Of a DNA stretch of 7,722 bases, positions 1 through 5,395 are shown in pieces. The notes under the pieces were generated by a model that was not told where the DNA came from, made no database searches, and was given only the letters and a program-made list of their open reading frames with translations. Position 1 is the stretch's first letter. Each line of letters opens with the position of its first letter. The position numbers were made by a program, and so were the translations under genes. The stretch spans positions 1-7,722 of the forward strand of contig JAJYSI010000147.1 of NCBI GenBank assembly GCA_021793635.1, given 5' to 3'. This DNA comes from Bacteroidota bacterium (GTDB lineage: Bacteria; Bacteroidota; Ignavibacteria; Ignavibacteriales; Ignavibacteriaceae).

Positions 1-175
1 GTTGGCTCATCCGGGGATTCTGCGCGACCCCGGAATTGTGCCGAAGCTCCTGGACTACCGTCCGATAGGGCTGGAAGTCTACTATGGTTACTGGAATAAC
101 CGCGAGGCCTTGATTGATTATTATGCCGGATTGGCCCGGGAAAAAGCGCTCATGGCGACCGGAGGAAGCGATTTT
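1..175. other. GC-rich block with foreign composition
   Basis: By hand count about 98 of the first 176 bases are G or C, against 19 of 60 and 23 of 60 in the next two 60-base lines. Third codon positions are rich in G and C here and rich in A and T after it. The edge coincides with the end of the PHP-like GGSDF motif. This fits either a horizontally acquired piece or a chimeric sequence join. Confidence 0.7.
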
Positions 176-520
176 CAATACAGGCTTAAGCAGATAGATA
201 ATGACGGCAAATTTAAATTCACAGAAACTATAGATGTTAAACTAATACCGGTGAAGTTTGAGCTATACCAGAATTATCCGAATCCATTTAATCCGTCAAC
301 GACTATAAAATATGACCTTCCTGCTCAAAGCAGAGTAGTGTTGAAGTTATATAATATACTTGGTCAGGAGGCTGCTACACTCCTTGATGTTAAACAGCAA
401 GCCGGTGTTTACACATATCAGCTTTCTGCAGATAAATACCATTTTGCTAGCGGAGTATATATATATTGGCTACATGCAGGTAAATACAATGCTGTAAAGA
501 AGCTGATGCTGTTGAAATAG
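2..520 (+). CDS. 3' end of a chimeric ORF: PHP-type phosphoesterase fragment joined to a T9SS type A sorting tail (5' partial)
   Basis: The frame is open from the left edge, so the true start lies upstream; the TTG at base 2 is internal to a conserved AHPG motif. Residues 1-58 look like the end of a PHP (polymerase and histidinol phosphatase) domain: AHPG with its metal-binding type His, a GLEVYYGYW segment, and TGGSDF, which in the family normally continues with His. Here Gln follows. From residue 59 the protein reads YRLKQIDNDGKF, the usual run-in to an Ignavibacteria T9SS tail, then NYPNPFNPST (91-100), LKLYNILGQE, ASGVYIYWL and the terminal KKLMLLK. Type A tails direct export and surface attachment in the T9SS. 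Base composition drops from about 56% to about 35% GC exactly at the domain change. Either this is a real fusion or the left piece was joined to it wrongly. The tail is certain; the meaning of the whole is not. Confidence 0.75.
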   Translation: MAHPGILRDPGIVPKLLDYRPIGLEVYYGYWNNREALIDYYAGLAREKALMATGGSDFQYRLKQIDNDGKFKFTETIDVKLIPVKFELYQNYPNPFNPSTTIKYDLPAQSRVVLKLYNILGQEAATLLDVKQQAGVYTYQLSADKYHFASGVYIYWLHAGKYNAVKKLMLLK

Positions 521-641
521 ACAAAGAGATACTCTATTTATTAATTCGACGGTGCCGCAGATATTGGTTGTCTTTAAGATATTTGCTTGCCTTTTATAGA
601 AAAATTTCTGAAGTTTGTCTTGAACAAAGAATTAAAAAGGC

Positions 642-1004
642 ATGCTCAATAAGGGTCTAAGATATTTTTTATTTCTTTTGGTGTTTCTTCCTTTAGTTTC
701 TTCCAGCTTGATTATAAGTCATACTACAAATAATATAACTGCATGCACAATATCTTTTTCCAGTTCCTCATGCAGTGAATCTAAAATCCATAATGCCAAT
801 TTAGATTTTTATTCATGGCGCGGTACTGATTTATCAAGCGGAAAAATAAGAGTAAAAGCCAACAGAAAAACCGGAAACGGCTACAGTAACATTAAACTAT
901 CTTGCACGGACTGGCGAATTAAAAGTAACAACGGAATATTAAATTTAACATTTTCCCACTCAAAGCTAATCGATTATACAAACCACTCGTGTCTGCGGAT
1001 TTAG
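642..1004 (+). CDS. Hypothetical small secreted protein with four cysteines (weakly supported)
   Basis: I do not recognise this 120-residue ORF. What can be seen: a short basic N-terminus (Lys4, Arg7), a hydrophobic stretch at residues 8-25 (YFLFLLVFLPLV and following) that reads as a signal peptide, then a polar, Ser/Asn-rich body with Cys at 35, 44, 88 and 117, which could form two disulfides in the periplasm or outside. Against it: an AAAAAGG run lies only one base from the ATG, too close for a good ribosome binding site, and the product has no recognisable domain. If it is not a gene, bases 521-1080 hold nothing else that I can identify. It lies between the T9SS-tail gene and the spoVG-type gene on the same strand but far from both (about 120 and 180 bases), so it is probably not co-transcribed tightly with either. 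Confidence 0.35.
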   Translation: MLNKGLRYFLFLLVFLPLVSSSLIISHTTNNITACTISFSSSSCSESKIHNANLDFYSWRGTDLSSGKIRVKANRKTGNGYSNIKLSCTDWRIKSNNGILNLTFSHSKLIDYTNHSCLRI

Positions 1005-1080
1005 CATAATGCAGGCATAAACCTTGCTTGTTAAGAAGGCAATACTGCTGAATGCATTCTGACTGAAATAAATTTCGATA

Positions 1081-1119
1081 TCCATTATTAATGGAGAAGC
1101 GAAACTGAAATGATTTCAG
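1081..1119. promoter_or_regulatory. Two tandem palindromes, candidate operator of the SpoVG-family gene
   Basis: Two perfect inverted repeats with the same geometry: 7-base arms around one central base, at 1081-1095 (TCCATTA-T-TAATGGA) and 1105-1119 (CTGAAAT-G-ATTTCAG). Their centres are 24 bases apart. The second ends five bases before a TATAAT box, so a protein bound there would cover the -35 region. The arms differ in sequence, so they may be sites for two regulators rather than one. Confidence 0.4.
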
Positions 1120-1123
1120 CAGC

Positions 1124-1129
1124 TATAAT
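1124..1129 (+). promoter_or_regulatory. -10 box (TATAAT) of the SpoVG-family gene
   Basis: An exact TATAAT lies 52 bases before the ATG at 1182. No good -35 hexamer stands at the usual distance (around 1100-1107 reads CGAAACTG), and that spot is partly occupied by a palindrome. This would fit an activator-dependent or operator-controlled promoter. Transcription would start near 1136 and give a leader of about 45 bases. Confidence 0.45.
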
Positions 1130-1168
1130 CTGAATATCAATTTATTAATTCAAAAAATTATAAAAACT

Positions 1169-1175
1169 TAAGGAG
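1169..1175 (+). promoter_or_regulatory. Ribosome binding site TAAGGAG
   Basis: TAAGGAG ends six bases before the ATG at 1182. It is the clearest Shine-Dalgarno sequence in the window and fixes the start of the SpoVG-family gene. Confidence 0.8.
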
Positions 1176-1181
1176 TTCAAC

Positions 1182-1436
1182 ATGAAAATAATTAGAATGA
1201 ACCTTTTGAAAAACGATAACGGCGGAAAGACTGCTGCATATTTCGATCTACAAACCGATGATGAAATAATTATAAAAGGATTCAGAGTTATAAACGGTCC
1301 AAAAGGATTTTTTATTTCATCACCGAGTGAAAAAGGAAAAGACGGTAAATATTATGATAACGTAATACTGCCTGACCAATTAAAAAAGAAAGTAGAAACG
1401 ATAGCTCTTGAAGAGTATGAAAAGAGCAAAAGGTAG
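1182..1436 (+). CDS. spoVG: SpoVG-family nucleic-acid-binding regulatory protein
   Basis: This 84-residue protein matches the SpoVG family along its length: an N-terminal strand (MKIIRMNLLK), a second strand with a DDEIIIKG turn, the family core GFRVINGPKGFFISSPS (33-49), then DGKYYD (54-59) and a C-terminal helix ending LEEYEKSKR. The Bacillus protein has the same order (IRVIDGNNGLFVAMPS, DGEFRD, then a helix) at 97 residues; the present one lacks its short acidic C-terminal extension. SpoVG proteins of Firmicutes and spirochaetes bind DNA and RNA and tune septation, virulence or envelope genes. In non-sporulating bacteria of this group the role is unknown, so the name gives the family, not sporulation. 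It is a single-gene unit with its own strong ribosome binding site and TATAAT box, and it converges on the regulator gene that ends at 1501. Confidence 0.88.
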   Translation: MKIIRMNLLKNDNGGKTAAYFDLQTDDEIIIKGFRVINGPKGFFISSPSEKGKDGKYYDNVILPDQLKKKVETIALEEYEKSKR

Positions 1437-1500
1437 CAACTTTAATAATCATTTATTTTAATCAAGGAACGCTGGGAGGGAAAAAGGATATATGGATTTT

Positions 1501-3300
1501 TTAATCTTTAGATATTCCTATTCCTGCCCCGGCATTCTTAATAAAGAATGAAGGCGATACACCGGTGTATTTCTGAAATGTGTTTGTAAAAGAGACTCTG
1601 TTATTAAAGCCTGCCTTCTGGGCAATACCGTCCATGTTAAGATTATAATGCTCGCCGTATGTTATAAATCTAATTGCTTCCTTTATTCTAAGCTCATTTA
1701 TATAGCTGATAAAATTCATTTTATATTCATGTATAATAGCCTTAGACAAGTATGTTCTGTTTGTACCTAATATTTCTGCAAGACTGGTAATAGTTAATTC
1801 GGGGTCTAGATAAATTTTATCTTCGGATACCTTTCGTTCAAGCTTTTCAATGATGTTGTTCAGGAGTTCTTCATCAATTACTTTGCTTTTCACTATATTC
1901 TCATTATTGCCGGCATCAACTTCATTAATTTCACCGGCATCAGATAACCCTTTTCCGTTAACTTCCGGTTCCTCAGTTGATAGAGGAGATTCAAACGAGG
2001 TAACTTTATACGGATCTGTTGTTGCAAGCTCAATACTTTTCTCAACTAATCTTTGCTTAGATTTTTTTAATCTAATATAATAGAAGGTAATAATAATTAG
2101 TGAACTCAATACAATTATAATAATAATAGAAAGCAGGATGTTTATTTTTTTATCATGCGCTATTTCTCTTAGGTAATTATTGTATTTGTATTCGGCATAT
2201 GTGGTCATGTATCTTGTTTGGTAGAAAGTAGAGTCAAATGAATCCTTTGCTGACTTATACATTCCGAAGAACTTAACGGCATTTTTATAATCATTCAATG
2301 AAGAATAAGTTTTCGACATGCTGTCGTATAGATTCAAAGAGTTTTCAACATTAGCTGATTTGTTATTATAGAATTGAGCCATCTTATAATATGCAAGTGC
2401 TGCGGCATATTTTTCGTTGTTAAAATCCAAATTGCCTTTATCTATATAAAGCGAAGCCAGCTCGCCTGGAAAATTTAAATACTTAGCAAAAGGAATTGAT
2501 AGTTTATAATATTTTTCTGCTTCGTCTTTCTTATTTAGAAGCAGGCTTACTTCCATCAGTTTACGGTAAGAGTATTCAACTTGAAGAGAGTCATTGAAAG
2601 ATAGATGATTTTTAGTTGACGATAACTTATATGCGAGCGCACGTTGAAAGTATTTTTTTGCATCGGAGTACCTGCCTTGTTTAATTCTTATAAGACCGAG
2701 GTCATTAAGAATAACAACTTTCCGCCATGCCGCCCAGCCAATGGGCTCACCTTTTTTCATCATTATTTCTCTATAAATCTGTTCGGCTTTATCGTATAAT
2801 CCCGAATCAAAATGAAGATCACCGATAGTAAGAAGCACATCAACCAGAGTATAGGTGTCGCCGACTTTTTCAAGAATGGTTTTTGCTCTCAATGAGTATG
2901 TCATTGCGGAATCAAACATTGAATTTTCTTTAAAATCAATTCCTCTCGCTTCATCAATAACACCCAAAAGATTTAAATAATTATTCTGTTTTGCAATGGA
3001 GAAAGCTTTTGAAAGCATTTTCCTTTCTGTCGGGAAATCCTGTAACCATGCATCATTATAAAGAAAATAAGCATATAAATATTTATTCCCGGATTTGGCG
3101 GCAAGATCAATAAATCTTTTGTCCATTTTCAATAGCTGGGCTCTATCTACGCTGCCAAGAAACAGCAGCTGCCGGGCTATTATCGTATTGTTTACCACTT
3201 TCTTTTTATTCAACATATTAAATACGCTGTCGATACCCCTAAACTGTTGACCGGGAAGTAATGATTGGTAGAGTAGAAATAGGAATAAAAGTTTTTTCAT
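1501..3300 (-). CDS. Membrane-anchored TPR / AraC-type transcriptional regulator
   Basis: From the ATG at 3298-3300 this is a 599-residue protein. It starts MKKLLFLFLLYQSLLPG, a signal sequence. Residues about 30-370 are helical with several TPR-like units, the clearest being near 150-183 (GDLHFDSGLYDKAEQIYREI), 197-226 (GLIRIKQGRYSDAKKYFQRA), 283-312 and 323-352. One strong membrane helix follows (about 386-409, ILLSIIIIIVLSSLIIITF), then an acidic, Ser/Glu-rich linker and an AraC/XylS DNA-binding domain (about 497-590) with LTITSLAEILGTNRTYLSK as the first helix-turn-helix and GIAQKAGFNNRVSFTNTFQKY plus TGVSPSFF as the second. The layout puts the TPRs in the periplasm and the DNA-binding part in the cytoplasm, so it may act as a one-protein sensor-regulator; no kinase or receiver domain is present. 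A TTG four codons upstream (3312) is possible, but the ATG gives the better signal peptide. There is no clear Shine-Dalgarno, as is common in Bacteroidota. Its ligand and targets are unknown. Confidence 0.9.
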   Translation of the reverse strand: MKKLLFLFLLYQSLLPGQQFRGIDSVFNMLNKKKVVNNTIIARQLLFLGSVDRAQLLKMDKRFIDLAAKSGNKYLYAYFLYNDAWLQDFPTERKMLSKAFSIAKQNNYLNLLGVIDEARGIDFKENSMFDSAMTYSLRAKTILEKVGDTYTLVDVLLTIGDLHFDSGLYDKAEQIYREIMMKKGEPIGWAAWRKVVILNDLGLIRIKQGRYSDAKKYFQRALAYKLSSTKNHLSFNDSLQVEYSYRKLMEVSLLLNKKDEAEKYYKLSIPFAKYLNFPGELASLYIDKGNLDFNNEKYAAALAYYKMAQFYNNKSANVENSLNLYDSMSKTYSSLNDYKNAVKFFGMYKSAKDSFDSTFYQTRYMTTYAEYKYNNYLREIAHDKKINILLSIIIIIVLSSLIIITFYYIRLKKSKQRLVEKSIELATTDPYKVTSFESPLSTEEPEVNGKGLSDAGEINEVDAGNNENIVKSKVIDEELLNNIIEKLERKVSEDKIYLDPELTITSLAEILGTNRTYLSKAIIHEYKMNFISYINELRIKEAIRFITYGEHYNLNMDGIAQKAGFNNRVSFTNTFQKYTGVSPSFFIKNAGAGIGISKD

Positions 3301-3310
3301 AAGCTGGCGC

Positions 3311-3338
3311 AAAATAGTGAATAGGTGAGAAATGTCAA
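3311..3338 (-). promoter_or_regulatory. Candidate promoter of the TPR-AraC regulator gene
   Basis: On the minus strand TTGACA (3333-3338 on the plus strand as TGTCAA) is followed after 16 bases by TATTTT (3311-3316). The same bases also approximate the Bacteroidota pattern TTTG, 19 bases, then TA-TTTTG. The box lies only 10 bases before the ATG, so the leader would be very short, and this placement would rule out the TTG start at 3312. Confidence 0.35.
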
Positions 3339-3399
3339 ATGGACTTCAGCAAGTCATAAACAATAAGTTAGAATACTCAGCAACAAAATCGTGCAAAGG

Positions 3400-3478
3400 T
3401 TGACAAATTTTTACCGTTTAATACGGCTATTCGGTAAAGATTGGCAAATCTTATCAGCTTTACTCTTTACAAATTTTT
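3400..3478 (+). repeat. Three imperfect copies of a 13-base motif (TTGACAAATTTTT)
   Basis: Copies stand at 3400-3412 (TTGACAAATTTTT), 3441-3453 (TTGGCAAATCTTA, 10 of 13 matching) and 3466-3478 (TTTACAAATTTTT, 12 of 13). Two small hairpins lie among them: TTTACCG/CGGTAAA at 3410-3416 and 3432-3438, and AAGATT-GGCA-AATCTT at 3437-3452. They sit about 100-180 bases upstream of the regulator start. The region is AT-rich, so part of this may be chance. Confidence 0.35.
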
Positions 3479-3632
3479 TTTACGCATTATGTTTGCCCCG
3501 CGAATCAGCAAAAATATGCTTGGATATTCTATTTTCGATTTCCCTTTGATTTTGCTGTGTAAATTTTTATTACCCTCACAAATGCCTGCTCTTCCTAAAG
3601 CCTTTTCTAAGACTACTGGGGAGAGCGGCATT
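3479..3632. other. Non-coding stretch with no identified feature
   Basis: Together with its flanks this belongs to the roughly 950-base gap between the regulator gene and the first exported-protein gene. Both strands were read. The short open frames here have low-complexity products, no ribosome binding site and no family likeness. No RNA gene was recognised. Confidence 0.5.
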
Positions 3633-3662
3633 TAACAATTGTTATGATGATAAAAATTATCA
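3633..3662. repeat. Two adjacent palindromes in the intergenic gap
   Basis: TAACAATTGTTA (3633-3644) is a perfect 12-base palindrome, and three bases further TGATAA-AAA-TTATCA (3648-3662) is a perfect inverted repeat with six-base arms. They stand 49 bases before the promoter-like TTGACG at 3711. They could be operator sites for a dimeric regulator, but AT-rich DNA makes such repeats by chance more often. Confidence 0.3.
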
Positions 3663-3710
3663 AAAATTTGGATGTTACAATAGATTTATTTTTTAGCTGA
3701 AATTGGATTT

Positions 3711-3740
3711 TTGACGTTTTACATCTTTTCTCAAAATAAT
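3711..3740 (+). promoter_or_regulatory. sigma70-like promoter of the 33-codon membrane ORF
   Basis: TTGACG (3711-3716, 5 of 6 to consensus) and AATAAT (3735-3740, 5 of 6) are 18 bases apart. Transcription would begin near 3747, about 40 bases before the ATG at 3788, which is preceded by AGGA at 3775-3778. Confidence 0.45.
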
Positions 3741-3787
3741 GATTATTTATCAAAGTTTGGAATAAAAATATTTTAGGATTACCGGTT

Positions 3788-3889
3788 ATGAAATTGTTCA
3801 AGAAAATTTTCACTATAATGTTTTTTCTTACATTCGTTGTTATGCTGTCCGGATTATTCATTTTGATTGTGAATTATCTAAATGTATAA
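3788..3889 (+). CDS. Small single-helix membrane protein (33 residues)
   Basis: The ORF reads MKLFKKIFTIMFFLT, then FVVMLSGLFILIVNYLNV, then TAA. Three lysines in the first six residues are followed by about 25 hydrophobic residues, so the product is a single membrane helix with its N-terminus predicted to face the cytoplasm and only a few polar residues beyond it. A Shine-Dalgarno-like AGGA lies nine bases before the ATG and a good promoter lies upstream, which lifts it above a random short frame. I do not recognise a family. Alternatives: the signal-anchor remnant of a larger gene that has decayed (no continuing frame is visible after 3889), a leader peptide, or a toxin-like or regulatory small membrane protein. 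It stands alone between the membrane-bound AraC-type regulator and the exported-protein genes, which makes a regulatory partner role possible but unproven. Confidence 0.45.
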   Translation: MKLFKKIFTIMFFLTFVVMLSGLFILIVNYLNV

Positions 3890-4173
3890 ATACCATTAAG
3901 AAAAAGATTTTTACATACTTAGCTGATTAGCGCTTTAATAGATATGAATCAAAGTTAAAGCAGAATGAATTTTTACGGTTTCCATAATCAAATCACGTTT
4001 AGTTCAATCTTTCCCCGCCAATACTTTTGGGCAGATTACTGTTACTATTACTGTGATAGTTCGCAATCATAAACTATCTTAATCTGTCTTAAGTACTTAT
4101 TTTATTGGAATTATAAAATGAATTTATTAAAATCCTTCCGCGGATTATCAAAATAGAATTTTCAATTTAGTTT
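3890..4173. other. Intergenic stretch, no gene seen; possible decayed sequence
   Basis: No frame of useful length. Around 4007-4076 one frame reads SFPANTFGQITVTITVIVRN and then stops. This resembles the start of a mature exported protein such as the next gene (IAQITVSQ) and could be a remnant, but it is too short to call. Minor palindromes: TAAGTACTTA at 4090-4099 and AATCC/GGATT at 4131-4146. Confidence 0.4.
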
Positions 4174-4203
4174 TTGCCGAATAATTTAGCGTCTGTTTAT
4201 TTT
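4174..4203 (+). promoter_or_regulatory. Weak candidate promoter for the exported-protein pair
   Basis: TTGCCG (4174-4179) and TATTTT (4198-4203) are 18 bases apart. The latter is the same -10-like hexamer as that proposed for the regulator gene, and TTTG with a following TATTTTG also approximates the Bacteroidota promoter. A start near 4210 would give a leader of about 43 bases to the ATG at 4253. Confidence 0.25.
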
Positions 4204-4252
4204 GCTTCCTACATGATTGATATTTAGAAATTTAATTTAGGTGAAGAAGAAT

Positions 4253-5305
4253 ATGAAAAAAAATATTTACGTTTTTACAACAGCATTTTTGATTATTCAG
4301 TCTGTATCTGCTATAGCCCAGATAACTGTAAGTCAAAACCAATTTGAATCTGTTTTTGTCATTGGAGATTCCTTGAATGCACTATACTCAAATGACACTA
4401 CGCTGGATGTAGGACAAACCGGAGGACCGAATATTTATGATCTTCGCCCGCTGCATTTCATTGGAATGAAGGCTGCGGTAGAAAACGGATCTTCTATTCC
4501 AATTGTCGCCCCTCATTTTCCAAATGATACTGTTTTGGCTGTCCCAGGTAATAATAATGTGGTTTCTTTTTCAGGCAGCCGGATGCTTGGAATCGGACAT
4601 GTGAATATTATAAGCGATACTTCATACAAAGTAAACGTTAAAATACCCGGCGAGGTTATCTTTGACTTTCCGCTTACATACAATAAATCTTGGAGCTATT
4701 CTTATACAAGTTACGATACAACTTATGACAATGGTACTGCTGTTTCTGGTACAGCCGGCGGCGATAATAGGAAAACGATTGTAGACGGATTCGGCACAAT
4801 CATTCTTCCTAATGGAGATTCGCTTGCATGTCTTAGATTATTTCAAGGACCGGCATCTGGTTCTATAAACACAGGCGACAGCGCCTACACATTTTTCTTT
4901 ATAACACAGAACGGAATATTTGTGGATGTAGAAGCTCCGGGGAACAGTGCTGCAACCGGCAAAATACCAATCTATAGTGTTCAGGTCATACAAGGATCGA
5001 GTCCAACATCTGTTGAAACGGGAAAGAATGAACCGTTATCAATTTCACTTTCACAGAATTATCCTAATCCGTTTAATCCGACGACAGCCATCAGCTATCA
5101 GCTTTCAGCATTCAGCCATGTAACATTGAAAGTGTATGATGTTTTAGGAAGGGAAGTGGCAACGCTTGTAAATAAAGAGCAGCAGGCAGGTAAGTACAGC
5201 GTTCAGCTATCAGCAGACAGCTATCAGCTTGCAAGCGGAGTGTATTTTTATAAATTAACTGCCGGAAGCTTTAGTCAAATAAAGAAGCTGATGCTGCTGA
5301 AGTAG
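4253..5305 (+). CDS. Exported protein of unknown function with T9SS type A sorting domain
   Basis: From the ATG at 4253 this is 350 residues: signal peptide MKKNIYVFTTAFLIIQSVSAIA with likely cleavage before QITVSQ (about residue 23), a roughly 240-residue beta-rich body without a family I can name, and a T9SS type A tail (about 264-350) with LSQNYPNPFNPTTAISYQL, VTLKVYDVLGREVATLV, ASGVYFYKL and terminal KKLMLLK. The body has many Asp, Gly, Ser and Thr residues, a Trp-Ser-Tyr segment (WSYSYTSYDTTYDNG, about 147-161) and an NGDSLACLRL segment with its only Cys. It is therefore exported across the inner membrane by Sec, then over the outer membrane by the T9SS, and likely retained at the surface or released. 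A GTG at 4241 in frame would add only MKKN; the ATG after AGGTGAAGAAGAAT is preferred. The next gene starts 90 bases on in the same direction, so the two may be co-transcribed. Confidence 0.88.
   Translation: MKKNIYVFTTAFLIIQSVSAIAQITVSQNQFESVFVIGDSLNALYSNDTTLDVGQTGGPNIYDLRPLHFIGMKAAVENGSSIPIVAPHFPNDTVLAVPGNNNVVSFSGSRMLGIGHVNIISDTSYKVNVKIPGEVIFDFPLTYNKSWSYSYTSYDTTYDNGTAVSGTAGGDNRKTIVDGFGTIILPNGDSLACLRLFQGPASGSINTGDSAYTFFFITQNGIFVDVEAPGNSAATGKIPIYSVQVIQGSSPTSVETGKNEPLSISLSQNYPNPFNPTTAISYQLSAFSHVTLKVYDVLGREVATLVNKEQQAGKYSVQLSADSYQLASGVYFYKLTAGSFSQIKKLMLLK
5092..5227 (+). repeat. Three exact copies of CAGCTATCAG within the T9SS tail
   Basis: Copies start at 5092, 5204 and 5218, all inside the tail-coding part of the first exported-protein gene. 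They encode the SYQLSA, VQLSAD and SYQLAS segments, so the protein repeats Tyr/Val-Gln-Leu. The next gene's tail lacks them at the same places. Confidence 0.6.
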
Positions 5306-5395
5306 AAACTCAATCTTATGCACTTAATAGGAGTCTTGAATATTGAGAATATTTAAGTACCTTTATGTGTTTATTTGAAAATGAAAGCTTAGGCA

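Noticed and set aside
1850..2080. Plus-strand open frame of 76 codons
   Set aside because: It lies wholly antisense to the linker and AraC part of the regulator gene, is Ser/Leu-rich and has no ribosome binding site or family likeness.
3301..3312. TTG at 3312 as start of the regulator
   Set aside because: The ATG at 3300 gives a classic MKK signal peptide, and the candidate -10 element overlaps the TTG.
3506..3557. Inverted repeat CAGCAAAA / TTTTGCTG with a 36-base spacer
   Set aside because: Long spacer, short AT-rich arms and no link to a gene end or promoter; likely chance.
3441..3635. Plus-strand open frame of 64 codons with a TTG start
   Set aside because: No Shine-Dalgarno, low-complexity AT-rich product, begins inside a hairpin and repeat region; no recognisable domain.
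3613..3861. Minus-strand open frame of 82 codons
   Set aside because: Product is an Ile/Asn/Lys-rich chance translation of AT-rich DNA; it is antisense to the better supported 33-codon ORF and its promoter.
4241..4252. GTG at 4241 as start of the first exported protein
   Set aside because: It only adds MKKN before a second MKKN; the ATG at 4253 gives a standard signal peptide, and AGGTG would serve as its ribosome binding site.
5309..5358. CTCAAT/ATTGAG and ACTTAA/TTAAGT pairs after the first exported-protein gene as a terminator
   Set aside because: Short AU-rich arms with a long loop and no T-run; not enough to call a terminator.
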